In this document: one piece after another, positions 16,083-24,545 of the stretch
How positions within the stretch are numbered: position 1 is the stretch's first letter
Layout: each line of letters opens with the position of its first letter
Source: Caldilineaceae bacterium
GTDB lineage: Bacteria > Chloroflexota > Anaerolineae > Caldilineales > Caldilineaceae
NCBI GenBank assembly: GCA_020845455.1
Contig: JADLFO010000030.1
Span: 1-38,675, forward strand
Length of the DNA: 38,675 nt
Direction of reading: 5' to 3'
Notes under the pieces: generated by a model
What the model was told of the DNA's origin: nothing
Seen by the model: the letters and a program-made list of their open reading frames with translations, nothing else
Database searches by the model: none
Made by a program: the position numbers and the translations under genes

Positions 16083-17933
16083 CTAGGCGTTGGACGAATT
16101 AAGCGGAGAGGGCTGTGCACTGGGTTGGCGGCGCGAATCTATAAAATCCAGCGACTGGTGACGGAAGTAGGTGTTATAGAGGTCGGCATAGTGGCCGCCG
16201 CGGGCAAGCAGGGCGTCATGCGGGCCTTCTTCAATGACACGGCCCCGCTCCAAGACCAGGATGCGGTCGGCGGCCTTGACAGTAGAAAGCCGGTGGGCGA
16301 TCACAATCGAGGTGCGCCCGTGCAGGATCAGGCCGAGCGCAGTTTGAATCTGCGACTCGGTGAAGGGGTCGACGCTGGCGGTGGCTTCGTCCAAAATAAA
16401 GATCGCCGGGTCCAGCGCCAACATGCGTGCCAGGACAACCAACTGGCGCTGCCCCATGCTGAGACGGCTGCCGCGCTCGCCCACGTCGGTTTGCAGCCCT
16501 TCGGGCAGCGTCTCCATCCAGTCGCCTTTGCCGATCTGGCGGGCGATGGCCTCGACTTCGGCGTCGGTCATCTGGGAGCGCGCATAGCGGATGTTGTCCG
16601 CCACTGTGCCCGCAAAGAGAAAGGGCGACTGGCTGACGATCCCCAAGTGACGACGGTAGCTTTCGAGATCAAAGGCGCGAATGTCCTGGCCGTCGATGCA
16701 CAGTTGCCCGCCTTGGAACTCATAGTAGCGCGTGACCAGTTTGGCGATGCTCGATTTGCCCGCGCCCGTGTGCCCCACCAGGGCAATGCTCTCGCCGGCG
16801 CGAATGTGCAGCGAGAAATCCGTCAGCACCGGCTCATCGGCGGCATAGCCGAAGTCCACATGGTCGAATTCGATCTCCCCGCGCAGATAGGCGACAGGCC
16901 GGCTGCCGGTCTGCAAGACGACAGGCTGCGCATCCATGAGCGCAAAGATGCGCTCGGCCGCGCTCAGCGCGCCCTGGAACTGGCTCCAAAAGGCCGACAG
17001 GTTGAGCATGGGGAACCAAAAGCGGTCGACGCTGTTGATAAAGAGAAACCAGGCGCCGGCGGTGATCGCCTGGGTGTAGACGTTGACGCCGCCGAAGTAG
17101 AGCAGGATAGCCGTACCGACGCCGCTGAAAAAGGTCAGGGTAGGAAAGAGACTGCCCAAGACCCAGCCGCGGCGCACCTGGATCGCATAGCTGCGGATGT
17201 TGACGTCGAGAAAGCTGTCGTAGATGCCCTGCTCACGGCGGAAGTTCTTGGCGACCGAAATGCCGGTCACGGCCTCTTGGATGCTGGCGTTGACGTCGGC
17301 GATCGCCTGCTGGCCGCGGCGGGTGACTTGGCGGGCGAAATGTTGAAAACGCCCGGCGATGAAAAACGCCACCGGCGCCAGCACACAGAGCAGCAGCGTC
17401 AACTGCCAACTGACGCGTATCAGATAGACCAGCAAAATGGCGACGAGCAGCAGTTGGCTGACCAGCTCGGTGACAAGCACGGCCACGCGGCCAAACTCGT
17501 CGGTGTCGCTGGTGATGCGGCTGACGATGCGCCCCGACTGATACTTGTCGAAAAAGCTTAGGTCGTGGTGCATGACGGCGGCAAAGGCATCGCGGCGCAT
17601 CGCCAGGATCACGTCGCCGATCAGCTTGCTGGTCTCGACGCGGCGCACCCAGTTTACCCCCCAGTTGAGCACGCCCAGCGCCAAGACCAGCGCTACCAGC
17701 AGGGCGATGGCTGCCGGCGTGCTGCCGCTGGGACGGGTCAATACCTCGACGCCCTGGGAAACGAGGATGGGCAGGGCCGCGCCAAAGAGCGCCATCAGCG
17801 TCACCATCGTGGCGATCAACGCCAGCCGGCCCAGCCAGGGACGGAAGTAATCGACAATGCGCCGCATGAGATCGCGCGTGCGATACTCGCGGTCGTAGGC
17901 TTCGTTGGTGAGTCCGGCGCGCAGCAGGCCCAT
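16083..17933 (-). CDS. ABC exporter, fused membrane and ATPase domains (MsbA-like)
   Basis: A 616-residue half-transporter expected to dimerise in the inner membrane. Residues ~25-330 carry about six membrane helices. Residues ~355-600 form the ATPase: Walker A GHTGAGKSS near 389, Walker B IFILDEATA near 512, and switch histidine in IAHRLSTV. The signature is LSMGQRQ near 491, with Met in place of the usual Gly of LSGGQ, a common conservative variant. The substrate (lipid, peptide or drug) cannot be assigned. ATG 17933 has only a weak GAG-containing site upstream. The gene diverges from moeA across a 250-base gap and is followed by the sugar-acid genes on the same strand, which have their own promoter. 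Confidence 0.9.
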   Translation of the reverse strand: MGLLRAGLTNEAYDREYRTRDLMRRIVDYFRPWLGRLALIATMVTLMALFGAALPILVSQGVEVLTRPSGSTPAAIALLVALVLALGVLNWGVNWVRRVETSKLIGDVILAMRRDAFAAVMHHDLSFFDKYQSGRIVSRITSDTDEFGRVAVLVTELVSQLLLVAILLVYLIRVSWQLTLLLCVLAPVAFFIAGRFQHFARQVTRRGQQAIADVNASIQEAVTGISVAKNFRREQGIYDSFLDVNIRSYAIQVRRGWVLGSLFPTLTFFSGVGTAILLYFGGVNVYTQAITAGAWFLFINSVDRFWFPMLNLSAFWSQFQGALSAAERIFALMDAQPVVLQTGSRPVAYLRGEIEFDHVDFGYAADEPVLTDFSLHIRAGESIALVGHTGAGKSSIAKLVTRYYEFQGGQLCIDGQDIRAFDLESYRRHLGIVSQSPFLFAGTVADNIRYARSQMTDAEVEAIARQIGKGDWMETLPEGLQTDVGERGSRLSMGQRQLVVLARMLALDPAIFILDEATASVDPFTESQIQTALGLILHGRTSIVIAHRLSTVKAADRILVLERGRVIEEGPHDALLARGGHYADLYNTYFRHQSLDFIDSRRQPSAQPSPLNSSNA

Positions 17934-18014
17934 CGGTGGCTCGGCTTTCTAGTCGCAGGTCACGCCCTGCGCATAGACGGCTTTCGGAGTACCCCAAGTC
18001 GGGAGAGCAGTGCT

Positions 18015-18043
18015 ATTGTACCACCAGCCCGCGCAGACCTGAA
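18015..18043 (-). promoter_or_regulatory. Possible extended -10 promoter of ABC exporter
   Basis: On the minus strand TACAAT (18015-18020) is preceded by TGG, giving an extended -10. The best -35, TTCAGG at 18038-18043 with a 17-base spacer, is weak. It would serve the exporter gene starting at 17933. Confidence 0.35.
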
Positions 18044-18090
18044 TGTGATGGAACAAACCATTGGGATGGCTCATGTTTGGCCCGCCGACG

Positions 18091-18119
18091 TTGACGAAGG
18101 GATCGTCTCAGGTTATAGT
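18091..18119 (+). promoter_or_regulatory. Sigma70-like promoter of the tungsten/molybdopterin operon
   Basis: TTGACG (18091-18096) and TATAGT (18114-18119) are separated by exactly 17 bases. The transcript would start near 18126, 58 bases before the moeA ATG at 18184. This rules out the in-frame ATG at 18061 as the moeA start from this promoter. Confidence 0.7.
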
Positions 18120-18183
18120 ACCCCCAACGCTCGATTCATCTAGAGGCTCGCCCATCGCCGCCGCGCGGCATCGCCGATTCGCC

Positions 18184-19413
18184 ATGCCAGAATTCTTTAC
18201 CGTACGCACGCCACCCGAAGCGTGGCGGCTCTTTAGCCAACATTTTACGCCGCGCGTGCGCATGGCGCGCATCCCCACGGTCGATGCGCTGGACCGCGTC
18301 CTGGCCGAAGCGCTGACCTCTCCCCAGGACTTGCCCGAATTCCCGCGCTCCACGGTCGACGGCTACGCCGTCAACGCCGCCGATACCTACGGCGCGTCGC
18401 CCAGCCTGCCCGCCTTCTTGGACGTGATCGGCGAGATGCCCATGGGTCGCGCCGCCGACCTGCATGTGGGCGTCGGCCAGGCTGTGCTTGTCCATACCGG
18501 CGGTATGATCCCCGCCGGCGCGAGCGGCGTGGTGATGGTCGAAAACACGCAGCAGGTCGACGCCGCCGGCATCGAGGTCTTGCGGCCCGTCGCCGAGGGC
18601 GAGAACGTGATCCAGGTCGGCGAGGACATCCGCCAAGGCGACCCGATCTTGGCCCCCGGCCACACGCTGCGCCCGCAAGACATCGGCGGGCTGGTGGCGC
18701 TGGGCATCACCAGCGTCGCCGTGGCCGAAGCGCCGCGCGTCGGCATCGTCTCCACCGGCGACGAAGTGGTGCCGCCGGGCCGGCCGGTGCTGCCCGGCCA
18801 GGTGCGCGACATCAACTCGTATACCCTGGCGGCGCTGACCCGCCGCGCAGGTGGCGCACCCACGCTCTACGGCATCGTGCCCGACCAACGCCCAGCCCTG
18901 GTGGCGACACTGACCCAAGCGCACGCCGAAAATGACCTGGTAGTGCTTTCGGCGGGCAGTTCGGTCAGCTACCGCGACCTGAGCGTCGAGGTCATCGCCG
19001 AACTGGGCCGGCCGGGCGTGCTGGCCCACGGCCTCAGCGTGCGCCCCGGCAAACCGACCATCATCGCCGTCTGTGACGGCGTGCCGGTCTTTGGCCTGCC
19101 CGGCAACCCGGTCTCGGCCATGGTGATCTTCGACCTGGTGGTCGCGCCCGCCATCCGCAGCCTGCTGGGCGCGCCGCGCGTCTATGCGCCGCAGGTTAGC
19201 GCGCGGCTGGCGCGCAACCTGGCCTCGGCGCCGGGCCGCGAAGATTATATCCAGGTGCGGCTGGAGACGCGCGACGGCGAGACCTGGGCCGTGCCGGTCT
19301 TGGGTAAGTCTAACCTCATCTACACGCTGGTACATGCCGACGGCGTGGTGCAGATCCCGCTCGACGCGGGCGGGCTGCGCGAAGGCGTCTGGGTGACGGT
19401 GACGCTGCATTGA
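18184..19413 (+). CDS. moeA: Molybdopterin molybdotransferase MoeA (first copy)
   Basis: A 409-residue cytoplasmic enzyme that inserts molybdate or tungstate into adenylylated molybdopterin. It shows the MoeA order: STVDGYAV (56-63) in domain I, the insert domain, IVSTGDEVVPPG, DINSYTL, the SAGSSV loop in place of the usual GGVSVG, and the late FGLPGNPVSAMV motif, followed by the C-terminal beta domain. ATG 18184 is chosen because it follows the promoter and fits the family N-terminus; no clear ribosome site is visible, so initiation may be weak or leader-dependent. It is the first gene of a plus-strand series (moeA, moeA-PBP, globin-MoaD, moaD, tupBCA, mop). A second MoeA follows at 67 bases, and paired MoeAs are common where both molybdenum and tungsten or only tungsten are used. 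Here tungsten is favoured by the context. Confidence 0.92.
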   Translation: MPEFFTVRTPPEAWRLFSQHFTPRVRMARIPTVDALDRVLAEALTSPQDLPEFPRSTVDGYAVNAADTYGASPSLPAFLDVIGEMPMGRAADLHVGVGQAVLVHTGGMIPAGASGVVMVENTQQVDAAGIEVLRPVAEGENVIQVGEDIRQGDPILAPGHTLRPQDIGGLVALGITSVAVAEAPRVGIVSTGDEVVPPGRPVLPGQVRDINSYTLAALTRRAGGAPTLYGIVPDQRPALVATLTQAHAENDLVVLSAGSSVSYRDLSVEVIAELGRPGVLAHGLSVRPGKPTIIAVCDGVPVFGLPGNPVSAMVIFDLVVAPAIRSLLGAPRVYAPQVSARLARNLASAPGREDYIQVRLETRDGETWAVPVLGKSNLIYTLVHADGVVQIPLDAGGLREGVWVTVTLH

Positions 19414-19479
19414 CCCATAATGACATTTGCCCTGCCCGATTCCTAGCTTGCATGAAAACCGCACTGTACTCAAGAGACG

Positions 19480-21435
19480 ATGACCGAACTACACGAACGC
19501 AATATCTATCTGCATGACGTGGCGTTGAGCGAGGCGCTGGACGCCTGGTATGGGGCGCTGGCCGAGAACGGGCTGCTGCAACCGCTGGGCAGCGAAACCG
19601 TCCCGCTGGATGCGGCGCTGCACCGCGTCACCGCCGCGCCGGTCTGGGCCAAGGTCTCCTCGCCCCACTACCACGCCGCGGCCATGGACGGCTATGCCGT
19701 GAGCAGCGAGGAGACGCGCGGGGCCGGCGAGACCAGCCCCAAGCGGCTGCGCGTGGGCGACCAGGCTATCCCTGTCGACACGGGCGACCCGCTGCCCCCC
19801 GGCATGAACACCGTCATCATGATCGAGGATACGCAACTGCTCGCGCTGGGCGATGGCGACTATATCGAAATTCTGGCGGCGTCGGCTCCGTGGACGTATG
19901 TGCGCCCGTTGGGCGAGGACATGGTGGCGACCGAACTGGTGCTGCCCGCTAACCACCGGCTGCGCCCGCAGGACTTGGGCGCGATCGCCGGCTGCGGGCA
20001 TACCGAAATCCGGGTCTATCGCCGCCCGCGCGTCGCCATCCAGCCGACCGGCAGCGAACTCGTGCCCATCGGCGCGCCGCTCAAACCGGGCGACATCCTG
20101 GAATACAACTCGCTGATGCTGGGCGCACAGGCCGAGGAGGCGGGCTGCCTCGTCACCCGGCTGCCGATTGTGGCGGACGACTACGCCGCCATCCGCGGCA
20201 GCGTGGCCGCGGCGCTGGTGAACCATGACCTGGTCGCCATCAACGCCGGGTCGTCGGCAGGCTCCGAGGATTTCACCGCCTCGATCGTGCGCGAACTGGG
20301 AACGTTGTGCGTGCATGGCATCGCCATCCGCCCCGGCCATCCGGTCGTGCTGGGGGTGGCGCAGGGCAAGGCGTTGGTCGGCATCCCCGGCTATCCCGTT
20401 TCGGCGGCAACGACCTTCGAACGCATCGTGCTGCCCGTCCTCTACGGCTGGCAGGGGATGCAGCCGCCCGACCGGGAGACCGTGACGGCCACGCTGACGC
20501 GCAAGGTGCTGTCGCCTTTAGGCGAAGACCATTTTCTGCGCGTCACTTTGGGCAAGGTGGGCGAGCGCATCGTCGCCACGCCGCTTTCGGGGGGCGCGGG
20601 CGTGTTGATGTCGCTGGTCAAGGCCGACGGGGTGGTGACGATCCCACGCTTTGCCGAGGGCCATCAGCCCGGCGAAACGGTACAAGTGACCCTGTTGCAG
20701 CCGCGCAGCCGCGTCGAAAATACGATTGTCGCCATCGGCAGCCATGATCTCTCGCTCGACCTGCTGGCCGACCGGCTGCGCCGCGCCGACCCGGCGCTGA
20801 CCTTTTCGTCGGCGCATGTGGGCAGCCTGGGCGGGCTGCTGGCCTTGCAGCGCGGCGAGGCGCATCTGGCCGGCTCACATCTGCTCGACGAGCAGACCGG
20901 CGACTACAACGTGGATGCCATCCGCCGCCTGCTCACGCCGCACGGCATCAAAGTGGTGCTGCTCGGCTTTGTGCAGCGCCAACAGGGGTTGATCGTGCCG
21001 CCTGGCAACCCCAAGGGCATCCACACGCTGGAGGATCTGCTGCGGCCCGACCTGGTCTTTGTCAACCGGCAGCGCGGGGCAGGCACGCGCGTGCTGCTCG
21101 ACTATGCGCTCAAGCAGCGTGGGCTGGAGGCGCGGTCGATCAATGGCTATGAGCGCCAGGAGTATACACATCTGGCCGTGGCCGCCGCCGTCAAGAGCGG
21201 CGCAGCCGACTGCGGCCTGGGCATCTTGGGCGCGGCGCGCGCCTTGGAGCTAGACTTTGTGCCCTTGTTCGACGAACGCTATGACCTGGTGATCCCGGTC
21301 GAGCACTACGAGAGCGCGCTGCTCGCGCCGCTGCTGGCGTTGATCCGCGGGCGCGAGGGAGAATTTGTGGCCGCGGTCCAGGCGCTGGGTGGCTATGACA
21401 TCACGCCGATGGGCCAAGTCTTGGCCGAGTTGTAG
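19480..21435 (+). CDS. moeA: MoeA fused to C-terminal periplasmic-binding-like domain
   Basis: A 651-residue protein. Residues ~1-405 are a second MoeA, with AAMDGYAV, IEYNS-type and LVGIPGYPVSAAT motifs and an INAGSSAGSEDF loop. Residues ~410-651 are a PBP-like domain of the kind fused to MoeA or to MerR/ModE-type proteins (SSAHVGSLGGLLALQRGEAHLAG, VNRQRGAGTRVLLDY, GAADCGLGILGAARALELDFVPL). In those relatives it is thought to bind a metal-oxyanion-related or pterin ligand. It has no signal peptide, so it is cytoplasmic. The start ATG 19480 has AAGAGA a few bases upstream. Position in the locus suggests it works with the first MoeA in tungsten insertion, perhaps choosing the oxyanion (inference). 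The fusion itself is a known architecture. Confidence 0.9.
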   Translation: MTELHERNIYLHDVALSEALDAWYGALAENGLLQPLGSETVPLDAALHRVTAAPVWAKVSSPHYHAAAMDGYAVSSEETRGAGETSPKRLRVGDQAIPVDTGDPLPPGMNTVIMIEDTQLLALGDGDYIEILAASAPWTYVRPLGEDMVATELVLPANHRLRPQDLGAIAGCGHTEIRVYRRPRVAIQPTGSELVPIGAPLKPGDILEYNSLMLGAQAEEAGCLVTRLPIVADDYAAIRGSVAAALVNHDLVAINAGSSAGSEDFTASIVRELGTLCVHGIAIRPGHPVVLGVAQGKALVGIPGYPVSAATTFERIVLPVLYGWQGMQPPDRETVTATLTRKVLSPLGEDHFLRVTLGKVGERIVATPLSGGAGVLMSLVKADGVVTIPRFAEGHQPGETVQVTLLQPRSRVENTIVAIGSHDLSLDLLADRLRRADPALTFSSAHVGSLGGLLALQRGEAHLAGSHLLDEQTGDYNVDAIRRLLTPHGIKVVLLGFVQRQQGLIVPPGNPKGIHTLEDLLRPDLVFVNRQRGAGTRVLLDYALKQRGLEARSINGYERQEYTHLAVAAAVKSGAADCGLGILGAARALELDFVPLFDERYDLVIPVEHYESALLAPLLALIRGREGEFVAAVQALGGYDITPMGQVLAEL

Positions 21436-21492
21436 TGGGCTGAGTTGATTGAGCGCAATTGGCTGCGCCATAGGCAGGAGGAGAACGCAACC

Positions 21493-22413
21493 ATGGACCC
21501 ATTTGCCAAGTTTGGCAACGGCGATCATCAGCGCAGTTGGAGCATTCAGGGCCTAGACCCCACCCCGGAAGAAGAGTGGCGGCGCATGCTCGCCTTCTTG
21601 GGGCTGAGCGACGCCGAGCGTCGCGCCATGCTCGCCACGGTGGAGGCGCTCTTCCGCCGCGGCCATGAGTTGGTGGCGGCGACCTATGACTATCTGCTCG
21701 ACCATCACGAAACCGCCGCCATCCTGGGCTGGGAGCGTGGGGCCGACGCCAAGCATCTCGCCGAGCGCCGCCGCTTTTTCACCGTCTGGCTCGCCCGCCT
21801 CTTGGGTATGGACATGAGCGACGACCTGGCGCGCTACCTCTTTTACGCCGGCAAAGTCCACGCCGCGCATGGCCCGCGGCAGGTGCATGTGCCGCCGGTC
21901 TATGTCACCGGGTCGATCAGCCTGGTGCATGCAACCTTTGCGCGCTTTCTGGCCGAGGAGATGCCGGGCGACCCCGACGTACCCCCGGCCTTGGCGGGCT
22001 GGAACAAGGTGTTGAGCGCACACCTGCACCTGATGCAGTTCGGCTATCAAACCACCCTGACGCTCGACAGCGGCGACCACGGCGTGCATGTGGCGCTCTT
22101 CGGCAAAATGCGCACGATCACCGGTCTACAAGAGTTAGACATGCGGCTGGCCCAGGGCGCGCAGACGCAGCAGGCCCTGCGCAAGCTGCTGAACTATCTG
22201 CCCGATCTGCGCGGCGAAATCTTCGACGTCGAATGGCAGGAAGGCGAAGTCGTCGACCACACCGGCACACCCTGGTTCCAGCCGGAAAAGAGCTACCGCG
22301 TCAAACCCATGTGGCGCGTCCTCCTCAACGGCAAGGACATCAGCTATCTGGAGGGCGCAGCTACCCCGGTCGGGGCCGGCGACGAGATTCACATTTTCCC
22401 GCCCGGTCGTTAG
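21493..22413 (+). CDS. Protoglobin-MoaD/ThiS fusion protein
   Basis: ATG 21493 is preceded by AGGAGGAG at 8 bases, a strong site, so the protein has 306 residues. Residues ~20-187 are a protoglobin/globin-sensor domain: RRRFFTVWLARLLG, then the helix with His123 and His126 (GKVHAAHGPR), HVPPVYVTGSIS, and a final helix; one of these histidines should be the proximal heme ligand. Residues ~197-306 are a MoaD/ThiS ubiquitin-like fold (VALFGKMRTITG, LLNGKDISYLEG, AGDEIHIFPPGR). MoaD normally ends in Gly-Gly, which is thiocarboxylated; here the chain ends PPGR, so the domain probably cannot carry sulphur and may be regulatory or structural. Neighbours are moeA genes, moaD and a tungstate transporter. 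Inference: a heme gas sensor (oxygen, NO or CO) tied to tungsten cofactor assembly for an oxygen-sensitive oxidoreductase. Confidence 0.82.
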   Translation: MDPFAKFGNGDHQRSWSIQGLDPTPEEEWRRMLAFLGLSDAERRAMLATVEALFRRGHELVAATYDYLLDHHETAAILGWERGADAKHLAERRRFFTVWLARLLGMDMSDDLARYLFYAGKVHAAHGPRQVHVPPVYVTGSISLVHATFARFLAEEMPGDPDVPPALAGWNKVLSAHLHLMQFGYQTTLTLDSGDHGVHVALFGKMRTITGLQELDMRLAQGAQTQQALRKLLNYLPDLRGEIFDVEWQEGEVVDHTGTPWFQPEKSYRVKPMWRVLLNGKDISYLEGAATPVGAGDEIHIFPPGR

Positions 22414-22441
22414 CGATGGCGCGGGTGGGAGGTTGCCGGCC

Positions 22442-22753
22442 ATGAATGTACGCGTCTATGCCACGCTGCGCGCGATCGTCGGCGGGCCTAAAGTGGCCCT
22501 GGAGAGCGGGCCGGGCGACAGCTTTCGCACGCTGCTGCACGAACTGATCACACGCTGGCCCGACCTGCAAAAAGAACTGTTTGACCGGAACGGCGAACTG
22601 CACACCGGCATCCATGTCTTTCTGGACGGGCGCGATATTCGCTATCTGGGCGGCATGGACATGCTGATCCCGGAAGGGGCCGAAGTCCGCATCTTTCCGC
22701 CCGTCGGCGGCGGGACAGGATGCGCCACACCGTTTGCAGACGACGGCAGATGA
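22442..22753 (+). CDS. moaD: MoaD-family sulfur carrier with C-terminal tail
   Basis: A 103-residue ubiquitin-like protein. ATG 22442 follows GGGAGG. MoaD features: MNVRVYATLR first strand, a LLHELITRWPDL helix, and VFLDGRDIRYLGG...PEGAEVRIFPPVGGG. The usual C-terminal Gly-Gly is at 89-91 but is followed by a 12-residue tail (TGCATPFADDGR). The chain would need trimming before adenylation and thiocarboxylation, unless the tail is tolerated. Its stop overlaps the next start as ATGA, so the two are translationally coupled. In the pathway MoaD delivers sulphur to precursor Z to form the dithiolene of molybdopterin. No MoaE or MoeB is in the window. Confidence 0.85.
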   Translation: MNVRVYATLRAIVGGPKVALESGPGDSFRTLLHELITRWPDLQKELFDRNGELHTGIHVFLDGRDIRYLGGMDMLIPEGAEVRIFPPVGGGTGCATPFADDGR

Positions 22754-23001
22754 CGCGCCACGAATATCACGGGGTGCCCCCCTGGCTGATGAAGGAATAT
22801 CTCGCCGACCTGGGCGGGGTGGAGGCCGAGGAGAATCTGCTGGTGGGCGACGGCTGGCGCGCCGTGGTGAGCAAGGCGGAACCGCGGCGCATCGGCTCGC
22901 TGGTGGTCGGCGGCGCGGCGGTCGAGTTCTCCGGCGACGAAGCAGCGCTGGCCGCGCTCTTTGAAAAGCTGCACTGGAAGACCCTGCGCGGCGGGGGATA
23001 G
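22750..23001 (+). CDS. Small MoaD-related protein (DUF1952-like) ending in RGGG
   Basis: An 83-residue protein whose ATG overlaps the moaD stop (ATGA). It resembles the domain found next to or fused to MoaD-like proteins in Thermus and relatives (DUF1952/MoaD-related C-terminal domain): EYLADLGGVEAEENLLVGDGW, RIGSLVVGG, VEFSGD and a C-terminal LHWKTLRGGG. The last residues are Gly-Gly-Gly, so the chain ends in the di-glycine type that could be activated like a sulphur carrier. The function is not established. The tight coupling to moaD and position before tupB imply a role in tungstopterin formation. Family recognition is from memory of the pattern and is moderate. Confidence 0.65.
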   Translation: MTRHEYHGVPPWLMKEYLADLGGVEAEENLLVGDGWRAVVSKAEPRRIGSLVVGGAAVEFSGDEAALAALFEKLHWKTLRGGG

Positions 23002-23011
23002 AAGTTGATCT

Positions 23012-23680
23012 GTGAACAATCTATCTGCACTCAGTGAAATTGTCGGTCTGTCGCTGCGCGTGTCGGGGGTGGCGCTGGTTCTGAGCACGCTGGTCGGCAT
23101 CCCGATTGGGCTGCTGCTGGGGCTGGCGCGCTTTTGGGGGCGGCGCATCGCCGTGGCGCTGGTCTATACCGGCATGGCCTTCCCGCCGGTGGTGATCGGC
23201 CTTTTTGTCTACCTGATGCTCTCGCGCAACGGCCCGCTGGGACGGCTCCACTGGTCGCTGATCCCCGACCTGTTTACGCCCGAAGCCATGGTCGTGGCGC
23301 AGGTCATCATCGCCTTTCCGCTGGTGGCCGGCTTTACCATGGCCGCGGTCGCCGGGGTGGACCCGGCGCTGCGGCTGCAAGTCCAGTCGCTGGGCGCTTC
23401 GCAGTGGCAGACCACTTGGGCCACGCTGGAGGAAGCGCGCGGCGGCGTGATCGCCGCGGTCGTGGCCGGGTTTGGCGGCATCATCTCTGAGGTGGGCGCG
23501 GTCATGATGGTGGGCGGCAACATCGAGCACCGCACGCGCGTCCTCACCACGGCGATTGTCCTGGAAACCAACAAGGGCAACTTTGACCTGGCGATCTCGC
23601 TGGGCGTGGTGCTGTTGAGCCTAGCCTTTTTTGCCAACCTGGTCATTGTGCGCCTGCAAGGGCGCTCTTTTGACGAATAG
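23012..23680 (+). CDS. tupB: Tungstate ABC transporter permease TupB
   Basis: A 222-residue inner-membrane permease with about five membrane helices. It has a GTG start at 23012 just after the previous stop. The EAA-type loop that contacts the ATPase is visible as LGASQWQTTWATLEEARGG, and GFGGIISEVGAVMMVGGN is typical of TupB/WtpB-type oxyanion permeases. It lies 10 bases after the preceding gene and 14 bases before the ATPase gene, so tupB, tupC and tupA form one transport unit. Tungstate rather than molybdate is assigned from the TupA partner and the AOR gene nearby. Confidence 0.92.
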   Translation: MNNLSALSEIVGLSLRVSGVALVLSTLVGIPIGLLLGLARFWGRRIAVALVYTGMAFPPVVIGLFVYLMLSRNGPLGRLHWSLIPDLFTPEAMVVAQVIIAFPLVAGFTMAAVAGVDPALRLQVQSLGASQWQTTWATLEEARGGVIAAVVAGFGGIISEVGAVMMVGGNIEHRTRVLTTAIVLETNKGNFDLAISLGVVLLSLAFFANLVIVRLQGRSFDE

Positions 23681-23694
23681 CCCGCTTTTGACAC

Positions 23695-24423
23695 ATGGCT
23701 GACCTGCTTTATTCCCTGCGCGGGGTGACTAAACGCTACGGCGAGCGCCAGGTGCTTGCCATCGACAGCCTAGACGTGCGCCGCGGCGAAACGCTCGCCA
23801 TCGTCGGCCCCAGCGGCGTGGGCAAGAGCACGCTTCTGCGGCTGCTCAACCTGCTGGAACCGCCGACCAGCGGCACGATCCGCTTTCAAGATTTCACCTA
23901 CACCGGCGCGGAGGATGTGCCGCTGGCGCTGCGCCGCCGCGTGACGACCGTCTTCCAGCGCCCGATCCTGCTCAAACGCAGCGTGGAGGCTAACGTGGCC
24001 TATGGGCTGCACCTGCGCGGGCTGCACGTCAACGGGCAGATCCACGCCGCCCTCGACGAGGTGGGGCTGGCCGACCTGGCGCGGCAGCCGGCGCGCACGC
24101 TGTCGGGCGGTGAAGCGCAGCGCGTGGCCCTGGCCCGCGCCATGATCCTGCGCCCCGACGCGCTGTTGCTCGACGAGCCGACCGCCAACCTCGACCCCTA
24201 CAACGTAGGCGTGATCGAGCGCACGGTCGCCAAACTCAGCCGCGAACACGGCACGACCATCGTGCTGGTGACGCACAATGTCTTTCAGGCCAAACGGCTG
24301 GCGCAGCGTGTGGCGCTGATCCTCGACGGGCAGATCGTCGAGACAGGCGACGCGGCCCAGTTTTTTGACGCCCCGCGCGACCCGCGCACCGCCGCCTTTG
24401 TGGCCGGCGAGATGATCTATTAA
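23695..24423 (+). CDS. tupC: Tungstate ABC transporter ATPase TupC
   Basis: A 242-residue cytoplasmic ATPase that powers TupB. Walker A is GPSGVGKST (38-46), the Q-loop is TTVFQRP, the signature is LSGGEAQR, Walker B is ALLLDEPT, and the switch histidine is in LVTHN. There is no C-terminal TOBE domain of the kind found in ModC; a separate molbindin encoded downstream may substitute. ATG 23695 follows 14 bases after tupB. Confidence 0.92.
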   Translation: MADLLYSLRGVTKRYGERQVLAIDSLDVRRGETLAIVGPSGVGKSTLLRLLNLLEPPTSGTIRFQDFTYTGAEDVPLALRRRVTTVFQRPILLKRSVEANVAYGLHLRGLHVNGQIHAALDEVGLADLARQPARTLSGGEAQRVALARAMILRPDALLLDEPTANLDPYNVGVIERTVAKLSREHGTTIVLVTHNVFQAKRLAQRVALILDGQIVETGDAAQFFDAPRDPRTAAFVAGEMIY

Positions 24424-24545
24424 GCGGGTTGTGGTATCCTATCGATCAAACGCCAAGGCGGTATACATGCAATATATCATTTTCGACGGACCCGGCGGTC
24501 TGCGTGCCGCGGGGTTCATCTCCATCTCGCAAACGAGGAGCATGT

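Noticed and set aside
14232-17561. Very long plus-strand open frame (1109 codons) across the sugar-acid genes and exporter
   Set aside because: It lies antisense to three well-recognised genes, has Arg/Gln/His-rich nonsense composition and no domain. It is a shadow of high GC codon bias.
24424-24545. Possible molybdenum/tungsten cofactor riboswitch before tupA
   Set aside because: The 122-base gap has no paired-stem pattern that I can match to the known motif, so I do not claim one; a covariance-model search would decide.
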